Translations under genes and position numbers: made by a program
Origin: Alphaproteobacteria bacterium
Lineage (GTDB): Bacteria > Pseudomonadota > Alphaproteobacteria > Micropepsales > Micropepsaceae
DNA: 64,000 nucleotides
Reading direction: 5' to 3'
Assembly: GCA_017307355.1 (NCBI GenBank)
Contig: JAFKFG010000025.1
Location: forward strand, 76,130-140,129
Shown here: one piece after another, positions 17,893 to 26,866 of the stretch
Layout of the letters: each line of letters starts with the position of its first letter
Numbering within the stretch: position 1 is the stretch's first letter
Notes under the pieces: model-generated
What the model was told of the DNA's origin: nothing
What the model saw: only the letters and a program-made list of their open reading frames with translations
Database searches by the model: none

Positions 17893-18519
17893 ATGTTTGG
17901 GTCCCTCGAAATGGCCGACGCGCAACTGATCGAGATCCTGATCGCGGCGATGGTCGCGGGCGTGGTCTTGTTCCGGCTCTATACGATTTTGGGCCGGCGG
18001 ACGGGTCATGAGCCCCAGCCGCGCGATGAGCGCGCCGCGTCGCCCGCCGCGACCGCCCTGCGGCCGCCTCCGGCCGAGCGGCCCGCCGAGCCGCAAGCCC
18101 GCAGCCTGTTCGATATTCAACTGGCCGATCCCAGCTTCGAAACCGGCCATTTCCTCAGCGGCGCGAAAACCGCTTACGAGTTGATCCTCAAGGCGTTCGC
18201 TTCGGGCGACCGGGCCAGCTTGAAGCCGCTTTTGTCCGACGAAGTCTATAAGGCCTTCGACGCCGACATCACCGCCCGCGCCGGTTCGCCGCCGCCCGAA
18301 ACCCTGGCCGGTCTCACCGACGCACGCATCGTGGAAGCGACCCTGGCGGGCCAGACCGCCGAGATCACCGTCTCGTTCCGGGCCCAGTTCGCCCATGGCG
18401 CGCCTTCGGCCAACGATTATGTCCAGCGCGACGTCACCGATGTCTGGACCTTCGCCCGCCAGATCGGTTCTTCCAGTCCCACCTGGACCTTGGTGGCAAC
18501 CAGCGGCGCCCTGCCCTGA
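17893..18519 (+). CDS. Tim44/TimA family membrane-associated protein
   Basis: 208 residues. One N-terminal transmembrane helix (about residues 11-28, LIEILIAAMVAGVVLFRLY), a proline/alanine-rich linker, then a Tim44-like domain (about 85-205) with FLSGAKTAYELILKAFASGD and VTDVWTFARQ. Bacterial Tim44-like proteins are thought to work at the inner membrane, possibly in protein targeting. It lies between secB (divergent) and mltA in the same order as in other alphaproteobacteria. An ATG at 17911 is an alternative start. Confidence 0.85.
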   Translation: MFGSLEMADAQLIEILIAAMVAGVVLFRLYTILGRRTGHEPQPRDERAASPAATALRPPPAERPAEPQARSLFDIQLADPSFETGHFLSGAKTAYELILKAFASGDRASLKPLLSDEVYKAFDADITARAGSPPPETLAGLTDARIVEATLAGQTAEITVSFRAQFAHGAPSANDYVQRDVTDVWTFARQIGSSSPTWTLVATSGALP

Positions 18520-18554
18520 GCCGCAGACTTGTCGCGATAGCGCTTGGGGCCCTG

Positions 18555-19649
18555 GTGCTGGGTCTGGCCGGCTGGTGGTGGCTGACCCGTCCCGTGCCGG
18601 TCCTGGCCCAAGCGCAATTCTCCGATCTTCCCGGCTGGCGGGACGCCAACCTCGATCCCGCGCTGGCCGCGTTCCGCCGCAGCTGCGCCGTCATCGCCAA
18701 AAAGCCGCCCGCCGAAGCAATGGCCGATTACGCCGGCACCGCGGCCGACTGGCAGAAAGTGTGCGGAGAAGAAGCGGGTAATGCCCGCGTCTTCTTCGAA
18801 AAAAACTTCACGCCCTATGCGCTGTCCGGCCAGGGATTGTTCACCGGCTATTACGAGCCGGAAATTCGCGGCAGCCGGATTCAGACCGGCGCCTATCGGA
18901 CACCGGTCTATGGCGTGCCGTCCGATTTGATCCGGGTCGATCTCAGCCAGTTCTCGCCGCAATTTAAAGGCGAGCATATTTCCGGACGCTTGAGCGGCCA
19001 GAAGCTGGTGCCCTATGCCACCCGCGCCGACATCAATGCCAAGGGATTGCCCGCCGCCAAGATCCTGTTCTGGTGCGACGATCCGGTGGCGCTGTTCTTC
19101 CTGCAGATCCAGGGCTCGGGCCGGGTGAAATTCGAAGACGGATCGTCCGCCCGCATCGCCTATGGGGGGGAAAATGGACGGCCCTATACCGCCATCGGCC
19201 GGGTGCTGCTGGCCAAGGGCGAATTGGAAAAAGAAAAAATCTCGCTGGCGACCATTCGCGGTTGGCTGAAGACGCATCCGGCATTGGCGCAAGGGGTGAT
19301 GGAAGCGAACCAGTCCTTCATTTTCTTTGAAGAGAAAATGCTGGGCGATACGGCGCTGGGCAGCAACGGGGTCCAGGGCGTGCCGCTGACGCGCATGGGC
19401 AGCATGGCGATCGATCTGCGCAAGAACGCGCTGGGTGCGCCCTATTACATCGCCGCCGATCCGGTGAAGGCGCTGCTGATCGCGCAGGATACCGGCGGCG
19501 CCATTCGCGGCCAGGTGCGGGGCGATGTCTATTTCGGGTTCGGCGGCACGGCCGAGCAACGCGCGGGTGACATGAAAGCACAAGGCCGCATGTTCGTGCT
19601 TTTGCCCAACGCCGTGGCCGCGCGGCTGGGGAAAAATTTCTTCCCATGA
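18555..19649 (+). CDS. mltA: Membrane-bound lytic murein transglycosylase A
   Basis: Cleaves peptidoglycan glycan strands to anhydro-muropeptides. 364 residues with the MltA domain (GLFTGYYEPEIRGSR, YATRADI) and a C-terminal 3D domain containing IAQDTGGAIRGQVRGDVYFG with the catalytic aspartates. The GTG at 18555 is used here, but it cuts into a hydrophobic signal (…RRLVAIALGALVLGLAGWWW) that continues upstream in frame to a CTG at 18516, overlapping the timA stop. The true start is therefore probably upstream and non-canonical. It overlaps smr by 4 bases. Confidence 0.9.
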   Translation: MLGLAGWWWLTRPVPVLAQAQFSDLPGWRDANLDPALAAFRRSCAVIAKKPPAEAMADYAGTAADWQKVCGEEAGNARVFFEKNFTPYALSGQGLFTGYYEPEIRGSRIQTGAYRTPVYGVPSDLIRVDLSQFSPQFKGEHISGRLSGQKLVPYATRADINAKGLPAAKILFWCDDPVALFFLQIQGSGRVKFEDGSSARIAYGGENGRPYTAIGRVLLAKGELEKEKISLATIRGWLKTHPALAQGVMEANQSFIFFEEKMLGDTALGSNGVQGVPLTRMGSMAIDLRKNALGAPYYIAADPVKALLIAQDTGGAIRGQVRGDVYFGFGGTAEQRAGDMKAQGRMFVLLPNAVAARLGKNFFP

Positions 19650-20242
19650 AACGCCGCACCACCGACGATGAACGCAAGCTGTTCAAGGCCCATATCGACG
19701 AACCGCGCCCGCTCAAGGCGGTGATGGCCAAGCCCAAGAAGGCAAGCACAGCCCCGCCTCCCCCTCGCGCGAAGCGCATAGCGGGGGAGGGTGAGCAGCA
19801 ACAGCGTGCGAACGTAGCAGCGCTTGCAGGCGCGCAGGCGCGAGCCGGAGCGCCAAAAGCAATGCTGCGTAGGTCGGAGGGGGTCAAACAAAAACTTGAC
19901 GGGAATACGACTGAAAAACTCAGGCGGGGAGAGCTCACGCCCGGCGCGCGGATGGACCTGCACGGCATGACGGAAGCGGCGGCGCATGCAACGCTGTTGT
20001 CGTTTCTTGCCGGCGCGCAAGCGCGCGGCGTCCGGCTGGCGCTGGTGATCACCGGCGTGGGCAACCCGAAGCATCACGAAGGCGCCGAATGGATGCGCTC
20101 CCCGCATGGCGTTTTGAAACAGATGGTGCCGCGCTGGCTGAACGAAAAGGAATTTGCCGCGTTGATCTCCGGATCGAGCGTGGCGCATCGCCGTCATGGC
20201 GGCGACGGCGCGCTCTATGTCTATTTGCGGAAAAAGCCGTGA
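19646..20242 (+). CDS. Smr (MutS2 C-terminal-like) domain protein carrying an in-frame palindromic repeat
   Basis: 198 residues. The C-terminal Smr domain is clear (about 100-198): MDLHGMTEAAAHATLLSFL, RLALVITGVGNP, HGGDGALYVYLRKKP; such domains are nickases or RNases. The N-terminus (MKRRTTDDERKLFKAHI) is also as in relatives. Between them residues 34-80 (STAPPPPRAKRIAGEG and following) are encoded by a family B repeat (19747-19885) that keeps the frame. The insert falls in the linker, so the domain itself should be intact. Overlaps mltA (4 bases) and the YjbQ gene (GTGA). Confidence 0.9.
   Translation: MKRRTTDDERKLFKAHIDEPRPLKAVMAKPKKASTAPPPPRAKRIAGEGEQQQRANVAALAGAQARAGAPKAMLRRSEGVKQKLDGNTTEKLRRGELTPGARMDLHGMTEAAAHATLLSFLAGAQARGVRLALVITGVGNPKHHEGAEWMRSPHGVLKQMVPRWLNEKEFAALISGSSVAHRRHGGDGALYVYLRKKP
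19747..19885 (+). repeat. Family B repeat, copy 4, inside smr
   Basis: 139 bases from CACAGCCCCGCCTCCCC to GTCGGAGGGGGTC. Left end, CCGCCTCCC arm, GGGGGAGG arm, the phrase CGTAGCAGCGCTTGC and the GG.CGGAGGGGG right end are shared with the copy at 63288-63374. It is read through in frame without stops as part of the smr gene. Confidence 0.85.
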
Positions 20243-20655
20243 AACAGGCGTTCCATACCGTTCGCGTTTCCACCCATGGTCCGGGGCTGTACGAATTCAC
20301 CGACGCGCTGGCCAAATTCGCCGCTGCCGAAAAGATTCAGGACGGGCTTCTCACCTGCTTCGTACGCCATACCTCGGCTTCGCTGCTGGTGCAGGAGAAT
20401 GCCGATCCCGACGTGCAGAAGGATTTGCGGGATTTCTTCGCCCAGCTGGTGCGCAAGGGCATGGATTTTCGCCACACGGCGGAAGGGCCGGACGACATGC
20501 CGTCCCATATCCGTTCCGCGCTGACCGCGACGTCTATCGCAATTCCGGTTCGCGGCGGCAAGCCGATGCTGGGCACCTGGCAGGGGCTCTATCTGTTTGA
20601 GCATCGCGACGCCCCGCACAGCCGCGAAGTCGTGCTGCATTATATCGGCGATTAA
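20239..20655 (+). CDS. YjbQ family protein (secondary thiamine-phosphate synthase enzyme)
   Basis: 138 residues from GTG at 20239 (GTGA overlap with the smr stop). Family marks: TRVSTHGPGLYEFTD-like opening, CFVRHTSASLLVQENADPDV, then GPDDMPSHIRSALT and the end GTWQGLYLFEHRD. YjbQ proteins have a weak thiamine phosphate synthase activity in E. coli; the true role is unsettled. The longer frame from 20089 overlaps smr heavily and lacks similarity. Confidence 0.9.
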   Translation: MKQAFHTVRVSTHGPGLYEFTDALAKFAAAEKIQDGLLTCFVRHTSASLLVQENADPDVQKDLRDFFAQLVRKGMDFRHTAEGPDDMPSHIRSALTATSIAIPVRGGKPMLGTWQGLYLFEHRDAPHSREVVLHYIGD

Positions 20656-20707
20656 GGAATACAAGTTTTGCAATTCCCAGAATAACGCGCTTCTGGAAAA
20701 CGTCGTC

Positions 20708-20777
20708 CCTCACCCTTCGACAGGCTCAGGGTGAGGATACAAAACCGGTCCTCATGCTGAGCTTGTCGAAGCATGAG
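20708..20777. repeat. Family A repeat pair, copy 3
   Basis: CCTCACCCTTCGACAGGCTC with closing arm (20708-20736) and CCTCATGCTGAGCTTGTCG with closing arm (20750-20777), between convergent yjbQ and adenosine kinase genes. Confidence 0.9.
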
Positions 20778-20793
20778 ACGGCAGATGCGACCG

Positions 20794-21786
20794 CTAAATC
20801 AGCTTTGCTTGCGCCGCCAGCTCGTTGAGCGACACTTCCGGCCGCGCCCCATAATGCGAAATGATTTCCGCCGCCGCCAGCACGCCCAGCCGCCCGCAAT
20901 CCGCCAGGCCCTTGCCTTGTGCCTGGCCGAACAGGAAACCGGCGGCGAACAGATCGCCCGCGCCGGTGGTGTCCACCACCTTTGCCACGGGCGCGGCGGG
21001 AACGGCGTGGATTTCCGCGCCCTTCACCACCACGCAGCCCTTGGCCGAACGGGTGAGCGCGGCCAGCCCGCCCCAGGCCTGCATCCGCTCGGTCACGACG
21101 GCGAAGTCTTCGGTTTCGAACAGCGAGTGAGCTTCGTCTTCATTGGCGAAGATGATGTCCAGATCGCGCTGCATCAGACCCAGAAACTCGTCCCGGAAGC
21201 GCCCCACGCAGAAACTGTCCGACAAGGTCAGCGCCACTTTGACGCCCGCGTCCTTGGCGGCGCGGATGGCTTTGCGCGACGCGTCCTTGGCGTCCTCGGT
21301 GTCCCACAGATAGCCTTCGATATAGAGGATCTTGGCCGCCGCGACCTCGTTCACATCGACATCGGCCGGGGTCATCTCGCGGCAGGCGCCCAGATAGGTG
21401 TTCATGCTGCGCTGGCCATCCGGCGTCACCGCGATCATCGAGGACGCGGTGGACGATCCGTTCGCGGCGGGCCGGGTGGTATAATCCACGCCCAGCGATC
21501 TGAGACTCTCGCTGAAGCGCGCGCCCAAGGCGTCGTCGCGGACCTTGCCCAGGAAGACCGCGCTGCCGCCCAAGGAGGCGATGCCCGCCATGGTGTTGGC
21601 GGCGCTGCCGCCCGCCGCCTGCACGCTGTCCTTCAGGGCCTTGTGCAGTTCCTCGGCGCGGAATTCGTCGATCAGGGTCATGCCGCCCTTGGCGATGCCG
21701 TGATCCAGCAGGAATTGATCGTCCACCGCCGCGATCACATCCATGATCGCATTGCCCAGGCCGGCGACATCGTATTTTGGCGGCAT
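20794..21786 (-). CDS. Adenosine kinase (PfkB family)
   Basis: Phosphorylates adenosine (or a related nucleoside/sugar) with ATP. 330 residues from ATG at 21786, MPPKYDVAGLGNAIMDVIA. PfkB signatures: GGSAANTMAGIASLG and the C-terminal DTTGAGDLFAAGFLFG with the catalytic aspartate and anion hole. The open frame continues 690 bases upstream antisense to the EI24 gene; this is a shadow. Divergent from the EI24 gene with a 48-base gap. Substrate is inferred from closest family resemblance. Confidence 0.88.
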   Translation of the reverse strand: MPPKYDVAGLGNAIMDVIAAVDDQFLLDHGIAKGGMTLIDEFRAEELHKALKDSVQAAGGSAANTMAGIASLGGSAVFLGKVRDDALGARFSESLRSLGVDYTTRPAANGSSTASSMIAVTPDGQRSMNTYLGACREMTPADVDVNEVAAAKILYIEGYLWDTEDAKDASRKAIRAAKDAGVKVALTLSDSFCVGRFRDEFLGLMQRDLDIIFANEDEAHSLFETEDFAVVTERMQAWGGLAALTRSAKGCVVVKGAEIHAVPAAPVAKVVDTTGAGDLFAAGFLFGQAQGKGLADCGRLGVLAAAEIISHYGARPEVSLNELAAQAKLI

Positions 21787-21834
21787 GTTCGCTCCGAAAG
21801 ACGCTATAAGCACAGCCATTACGGGACGGATGCG

Positions 21835-22515
21835 ATGTTCGCAAGCATGGCGCGCGCCGCAAGGCTGATTTTCGATCCCGCTTTCGCGGGGATCGTGGTC
21901 AAGGCGCTGCTGCTCACCATCCTTCTGTTCGCGGGAGCCTTGGCACTCAGCGAATATGCCCTTTCGCTCCTGCCGGTCCTGGGCAACCCCCTGGTGAATC
22001 GGGCGCTGGAATGGCTGGCGCCCGTGCTGTTCCTGTTCGCGGGCGTGGTGTTGGGGCCGCCGGTCGCCGCCCTGTTCGCATCGCTGTTCCTGGATCAGAT
22101 CGCTGCGCGCATCGAAGCTCGGGATTATCCCGGCACGGTGGCGCATCCTGCGTCTTTCCTTGCGACCTTGCGCGCGGGGTTGAAGCTGGCCGCCCTGGTG
22201 CTGGGGGTCAATCTGGTGCTGCTGCCCGTCGATATCGGCTTGCCGGTTCTGGGCGAAATTCTCAGCGTGACGGCCAATGGTTGGCTTTTGGGGCGGGAAT
22301 ATTTCGAATTGTCGGCATTGCGTCATTGCGATCCCCCCGAAGCGGATATCCTGCGGCGGAAAAACAGCGGCGCGGTCTGGGCCGGCGGCACGTTGATCGC
22401 GCTGGCCAGCATGGTTCCCTTGCTCAATCTGGTGGCGCCCTTGTTCGGGACCGCCTTCATGGTGCATCTGTTCCACCGCGCACTTTCACGAAATGGGGCC
22501 CGGACCAGGCCATGA
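21835..22515 (+). CDS. EI24/CysZ-like integral membrane protein
   Basis: 226 residues, mostly hydrophobic, about five to six membrane helices (for example AGIVVKALLLTILLFAGALAL, LEWLAPVLFLFAGVVLGPPV, LAALVLGVNLVLLPVDI, LIALASMVPLLNLVAPLFG). FYFLG-type motif GREYFELSALRH is typical of the EI24/CysZ family; CysZ is a sulfate transporter in enterobacteria, but no sulfur genes are here. ATG at 21835 chosen. Ends with ATGA overlap to the lipoprotein gene. Confidence 0.82.
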   Translation: MFASMARAARLIFDPAFAGIVVKALLLTILLFAGALALSEYALSLLPVLGNPLVNRALEWLAPVLFLFAGVVLGPPVAALFASLFLDQIAARIEARDYPGTVAHPASFLATLRAGLKLAALVLGVNLVLLPVDIGLPVLGEILSVTANGWLLGREYFELSALRHCDPPEADILRRKNSGAVWAGGTLIALASMVPLLNLVAPLFGTAFMVHLFHRALSRNGARTRP

Positions 22516-22883
22516 AAAAAATTCTCGCAGGCGTGATGCTTTCGGCCTTGGCCGCCTGCGCCGCGCCGTCCTCGCGGACGCCCGCTCCGCCGGCAACGGC
22601 CAGCGTGGAACCCACCGTGCCGCTTCCGCCTCCGCCGCCCAAGGGCGAGCCCGCGCGTTTCGCCGGCCTGGATGCGGCACGGCTCACGGCCCTGGCGGGC
22701 ACGCCCAGCTTCACGCGCAAGGACGGCGCGACCGAGATGTGGCGCTATGATGCGGGCGCCTGCCGCGTGTTCTTCTTCTTCACCGGCGCCCCGGCCAAGG
22801 TGCAGCATATCGAGACCATGCCGCGCGGCCGGAACGCCGCCGCCGATCCGGAGTGTCTCAACGCTTTGTCGAAGCGTTCTTGA
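22512..22883 (+). CDS. Small putative lipoprotein
   Basis: 123 residues with a lipoprotein signal (MKKILAGVMLSALAACAAP, lipobox LAAC, Cys17), a proline-rich linker, then a compact domain with LDAARLTALAGTPSF and EMWRYDAGACRVFFFFTG. The fold resembles small SmpA/BamE-like 'outer membrane' lipoproteins in outline only; I do not recognise a named family. It overlaps the EI24 gene by 4 bases and its last 26 bases overlap the convergent nth gene. Confidence 0.8.
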   Translation: MKKILAGVMLSALAACAAPSSRTPAPPATASVEPTVPLPPPPPKGEPARFAGLDAARLTALAGTPSFTRKDGATEMWRYDAGACRVFFFFTGAPAKVQHIETMPRGRNAAADPECLNALSKRS

Positions 22884-23550
22884 GCTTCGGTTTCTCGGCC
22901 GGTTGCTCTTTGGTTTTGTCCGGGAAGTTGCACAGATCGCGCACCACGCAGGTCGGGCATAGCGGCTTGCGCGCCACGCAGGTATAGCGGCCGTGCAGGA
23001 TCAGCCAGTGATGGGCGTGCTGCTTGAATCTTTCCGGCACCCGCTTTTCCAGATTCAATTCCACCGCCAGCACGTCCTTGCCCGGCGCCAGCCCGGTGCG
23101 GTTGGAGACGCGGAAAATATGCGTGTCCACGGCGATGGTGGGTTCGCCGAACGCCACATTCAACACCACATTGGCGGTCTTGCGCCCGACGCCCGGCAGT
23201 TTCTGCAACGCTTCGCGATCCTTGGGCACCTTGCCGCCATGCTGCTCGATCAGGATCTTGGACAGCGCGATGACATTCTTCGCCTTGCCGCGATAAAGCC
23301 CGATGGTCTTGATCGCGTCGGTGAGCTTTTCCACGCCCAGCGCCAGCATCTTTTCCGGCGTGTCGATGGCTTTGAACAAAGGCTCCGTCGCCTTGTTGAC
23401 GGATTTGTCGGTGGCCTGGGCCGACAGCGCCACCGCCACCAGCAAGGTGTAGGGATTCTTGTATTGAAGCTCGGTCTTGGGGTCGGGAATATGCTTCTTC
23501 AGGCGCGCGAAAAACTCTTCGATTTCCGTGCGCGTCAGAAGTTTGACCAT
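22858..23550 (-). CDS. nth: Endonuclease III
   Basis: DNA glycosylase/AP lyase for oxidised pyrimidines. 230 residues: helix-hairpin-helix LPGVGRKTANVV with the catalytic lysine, VDTHIFRV with the catalytic aspartate, and the [4Fe-4S] loop C-x6-C-x2-C-x5-C (CVARKPLCPTCVVRDLC). A lysine-rich tail (KTKEQPAEKPKLKNASTKR) extends beyond the cluster. Start codon and the dapB stop share one base (TAATG). Confidence 0.96.
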   Translation of the reverse strand: MVKLLTRTEIEEFFARLKKHIPDPKTELQYKNPYTLLVAVALSAQATDKSVNKATEPLFKAIDTPEKMLALGVEKLTDAIKTIGLYRGKAKNVIALSKILIEQHGGKVPKDREALQKLPGVGRKTANVVLNVAFGEPTIAVDTHIFRVSNRTGLAPGKDVLAVELNLEKRVPERFKQHAHHWLILHGRYTCVARKPLCPTCVVRDLCNFPDKTKEQPAEKPKLKNASTKR

Positions 23551-24353
23551 TACAGGCCCAAAACGTCCGTCATACTATAGAGTCCCGGCTTTTGCCCGTG
23601 ACCCCAGCGCGCCGCGGCGAGAGCACCGCGCGCGAAGATCGAACGGTCTTCCGCCGAATGCGACAGAACGATGCGTTCGCCCGGACCGGCCAGGAACACC
23701 TGATGCTCACCCACCACCGTGCCGCCGCGCAGCGAGGCAAAGCCGATGGCGCCGTCATTGCGGGGGCCGGTATCGCCGTCACGTCCGCGCACCGATTTTT
23801 TCTGCAGCGACACGCCGCGGCCCTTGGCGGCCGCCGCACCCAGCAGAAGCGCGGTGCCGGACGGCGCATCCACTTTCATCTTGTGGTGCATTTCCAGAAT
23901 CTCGACATCGTAGTCGGGCAGTGCCTTGGCCGCGCGCTCGACCAGCGCCGCCAGAAGATTGACGCCCAGGCTCATATTGCCGGATTTCACGATCACGGCA
24001 TGGCGCGCCGCCGCCGCGATGCGGGCCTCATCGCCATTGGCAAAGCCGGTGGTGCCGATCACATGCACGATGCGCGCCTGCGCGGCCAGGTCGGCCAGCA
24101 TCAGCGACACCATCGGCCGGGTGAAATCCAGCACCGCCTGCGCTTCGGCGATCAGAGGCAAGGGATCGGCGGTGAGCTTGACGCCATTGGGCGCCAGGCC
24201 CGCCAACTGTCCCGCGTCGCGGCCCAGATCCGGATGGCCTTCGGCTTCCAGCGCGCCGGACAGAACCAGTCCCGGTGCCTGCGCGATCTCGCGCACCAGG
24301 GTGCGGCCCATGCGCCCCGAAGCGCCGGCGACGACGATATTGAGATCCGCCAT
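23550..24353 (-). CDS. dapB: 4-hydroxy-tetrahydrodipicolinate reductase
   Basis: NAD(P)H-dependent step of lysine/diaminopimelate synthesis. 267 residues: nucleotide-binding [35 protein letters not shown], and the catalytic [18 protein letters not shown]. It lies five bases after grpE and runs into nth, so grpE-dapB-nth form a run on the minus strand. Confidence 0.96.
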   Translation of the reverse strand: MADLNIVVAGASGRMGRTLVREIAQAPGLVLSGALEAEGHPDLGRDAGQLAGLAPNGVKLTADPLPLIAEAQAVLDFTRPMVSLMLADLAAQARIVHVIGTTGFANGDEARIAAAARHAVIVKSGNMSLGVNLLAALVERAAKALPDYDVEILEMHHKMKVDAPSGTALLLGAAAAKGRGVSLQKKSVRGRDGDTGPRNDGAIGFASLRGGTVVGEHQVFLAGPGERIVLSHSAEDRSIFARGALAAARWGHGQKPGLYSMTDVLGL

Positions 24354-24358
24354 CCGCC

Positions 24359-24916
24359 TTATGCCTTGGTGTCGACGGGCGGCGGGGTTTCGCCCCTTCG
24401 CGCCACCGTCACCATGGCAGGACGCAAGAGCCGGTCACCGATCATATAGCCCGACTGCACCACATCGACGATGGTGCCGGCAGGCTTGCCGTTGCCGGGC
24501 ACTTCGGCGATGGCCTGATGCACATTCGGATCGAATTTTCCGTCCTCGGTCGAAACCGGCTTGACGCCGTGACGCTCCAAGGTCGCCAGCAACTGGCGGT
24601 CGGGGGCTTCGACGCCATCCAGCACGGCCTTCACTTGCGCATCGGCGGCGGCGCGCACGTCCGGCGGGCAGGCCGCCAGGGCGCGGGAAAAATTATCCGC
24701 GATCGCCAGCATGTCGCGGGCGAATTTGGTCACCGCATATTGCGAGGCTTCGGCCTTTTCCCGTTCGGCCCGGCGGCGGATATTCTCCGCTTCCGCCAGG
24801 GCGCGCAGGCGCTGGTCGCGCAGGCTTTCGACTTCCGCCTTCAGCACTTCGATGGCATCGGCGGGCTGATCCGCGATCCGGGCTTCGGGCATTTCCTGTT
24901 CGGTTTCTTCGCTCAT
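24359..24916 (-). CDS. grpE: Nucleotide exchange factor GrpE
   Basis: Releases ADP from DnaK. 185 residues: acidic N-terminus, long coiled coil (about 20-80, [31 protein letters not shown]), and the C-terminal beta domain [20 protein letters not shown] and [17 protein letters not shown]. It follows hrcA by 48 bases. No CIRCE element is visible upstream, so heat-shock control by HrcA cannot be shown here. Confidence 0.95.
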   Translation of the reverse strand: MSEETEQEMPEARIADQPADAIEVLKAEVESLRDQRLRALAEAENIRRRAEREKAEASQYAVTKFARDMLAIADNFSRALAACPPDVRAAADAQVKAVLDGVEAPDRQLLATLERHGVKPVSTEDGKFDPNVHQAIAEVPGNGKPAGTIVDVVQSGYMIGDRLLRPAMVTVARRGETPPPVDTKA

Positions 24917-24964
24917 GATATTCCTTGTCGCCCCTAGGCTAGGCAGGGCGTAGCTCCTTAAACG

Positions 24965-26032
24965 CTATCCCAACAGCCGTCCAATGACTTTGGCGGTATG
25001 GTCCACCATGGGAATGATGCGGCCATAATTGAGCCGGGTGGGGCCCAGAACCCCGATCACGCCCACGATCTTGCCGGCCGCATTGGCATAGGGCGCGGCC
25101 ACGATGGAAGACCCCGACAGGGAAAACAGCCGGTTCTCAGAGCCGATGAAGATGCTCACCCCGTCGCCCGCCTTGGCGAGTTCCAAAAGCCGGATCAGGT
25201 CGGCCTTGCGCTCGATATCGTCGAACAGGGTGCGGATGCGCTCGATATCGGCCTGGGCCTCCACCGAATCCAGCAGATGCGAGGTTCCCCGCACGATCAG
25301 AACCTTGTCGTCGGCCCCGCCCGGCCCGGCCATGGTCGCCAGCCCTTCCGCCACCACCTTGGCGGTGAGGGAATCCAGCACCGCCCGCTCGCTTTCCAGC
25401 TCGGCCAGGATTTCCGCCCGGGCCGCGTCGATGGTGCGGCCGGTCAGCCGGGCATTGAGGTAATTCGAGGCTTCCACCAGCGCCGAGCCGGGAAGGCCCG
25501 GGGGAATATCGATGATGCGGTTTTCCACCTGGCCGTCGCCGCCCACCATGATCACCAGGGCCTTGCCCGGCCCCACATGGACGAATTCGACATGCTTCAG
25601 CAGGGCGGATTCCTGCTTGGCCGTCACCACCAGCCCGGCGCAGCGCGACAGGCCCGATAAGGCCGTGGTCGCCTGGGTCAGGACATCCTCCAGGCGCTGG
25701 CCGCTGCCGGACATGCGCGCTTCGATGATCCCCCGCTCCTGGGGTTCCAGGTCGCCCACTTCCAAGAGCCCGTCCACGAACAGCCGCAGGCCCTTTTCCG
25801 TGGGCACCCGGCCCGCGCTGGTATGGGGCGCATAGAGCAGGCCCATGCTCTCCAGGTCGGCCATCACATTGCGGATCGAGGCGGGCGACAGGGTCAGCGG
25901 CAGCCGCTGGGAAAGGGTGCGCGACCCCACCGGCTCGCCCGACGTCAGGAAGGCTTCCACCAGATGGCGGAAGACCTCGCGCGGGCGTTCGCCCAGCGGC
26001 GGATAGGTCAGGCGGGAGGGGAAGGATTCCAA
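24965..26032 (-). CDS. hrcA: Heat-inducible transcription repressor HrcA
   Basis: Repressor of chaperone operons. 355 residues with winged-helix REVFRHLVEAFLTSGEPVGSRTLS and SPASIRNVMADLESMGLL, then HTSAGRVPTEKGLRLFVD, all characteristic. I take the TTG at 26032 (MESFPSRLTYPPLGERPRE); the next in-frame ATG would remove the DNA-binding domain. Divergent from rph over a 113-base gap. Confidence 0.94.
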   Translation of the reverse strand: MESFPSRLTYPPLGERPREVFRHLVEAFLTSGEPVGSRTLSQRLPLTLSPASIRNVMADLESMGLLYAPHTSAGRVPTEKGLRLFVDGLLEVGDLEPQERGIIEARMSGSGQRLEDVLTQATTALSGLSRCAGLVVTAKQESALLKHVEFVHVGPGKALVIMVGGDGQVENRIIDIPPGLPGSALVEASNYLNARLTGRTIDAARAEILAELESERAVLDSLTAKVVAEGLATMAGPGGADDKVLIVRGTSHLLDSVEAQADIERIRTLFDDIERKADLIRLLELAKAGDGVSIFIGSENRLFSLSGSSIVAAPYANAAGKIVGVIGVLGPTRLNYGRIIPMVDHTAKVIGRLLG

Positions 26033-26145
26033 GTATAAGCCTTTGATATATATGCAACATCCATGCGCGCGGCCACCGATTGGACGCCGCCTGGCAAAGC
26101 GGCTAGGTAACCGCCCCAGTTTCCTCCTTCAAGATATACGGCCCC

Positions 26146-26859
26146 ATGCGCCTCTCCAACCGCACTGACGATTCCCTCCGCAAAGTCACCCTGGAACCCG
26201 GCGCGGCCCTGCACGCCGAAGGTTCCTGCCTGGTCAAATTCGGCAATACCCATGTGCTGGTCACCGCCAGCCTGGAAGAAAAAGCCCCGCCCTTCCTCAA
26301 AGGCTCCGGCAAGGGCTGGGTGACGGCGGAATACGGCATGCTGCCCCGCTCCACCCATGACCGGATGCGGCGCGAAGCGGCGGCGGGCAAACAGTCCGGC
26401 CGCACCCAGGAAATTCAACGCCTGGTGGGCCGCTCGCTTCGGGCGGTGTGCGATCTTTCGGCTCTGGGCGAACGCCAGATCACCATCGATTGCGATGTGC
26501 TACAGGCCGATGGCGGCACCCGCACCGCCTCCATCACCGGCGGGTATGTGGCGCTGGCCCAGTGCCTCTCCTTCATGCAGAAAACGGGCCTGCTCAAAAC
26601 GCCCGTGTTGAAGGACCATGTCGCGGCGGTAAGCTGCGGCATCGTCAAGGGCGTGCCCATGCTGGATCTGGATTACAGCGAAGATTCCACCGCCGAGACG
26701 GATGCCAATTTCGTGCTGACCGGTGCGGGCGGGCTGGTGGAAATCCAGGGCACCGCCGAAGGTGCGCCGTTCAGCGAAGACGAATTGGCCCAGCTGCTGC
26801 GCCTGGCGCGTAAAGGCATCGGCGAGCTGGTCGATCTGCAAAAGCTGGCGCTTGCATGA
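26146..26859 (+). CDS. rph: Ribonuclease PH
   Basis: Phosphorolytic exoribonuclease trimming tRNA 3' ends. 237 residues starting [19 protein letters not shown], with [37 protein letters not shown] and [19 protein letters not shown] that carry the conserved active-site residues. rdgB starts seven bases after the stop, as in many alphaproteobacteria. Confidence 0.97.
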   Translation: MRLSNRTDDSLRKVTLEPGAALHAEGSCLVKFGNTHVLVTASLEEKAPPFLKGSGKGWVTAEYGMLPRSTHDRMRREAAAGKQSGRTQEIQRLVGRSLRAVCDLSALGERQITIDCDVLQADGGTRTASITGGYVALAQCLSFMQKTGLLKTPVLKDHVAAVSCGIVKGVPMLDLDYSEDSTAETDANFVLTGAGGLVEIQGTAEGAPFSEDELAQLLRLARKGIGELVDLQKLALA

Positions 26860-26866
26860 GATCGAT

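Noticed and set aside
20773..21834. N-terminal extension of the EI24 protein
   Set aside because: The open frame runs antisense through adenosine kinase; similarity starts at the ATG at 21835.
26033..26145. CIRCE element near hrcA
   Set aside because: No TTAGCACTC-N9-GAGTGCTAA or close variant is visible here or before grpE.
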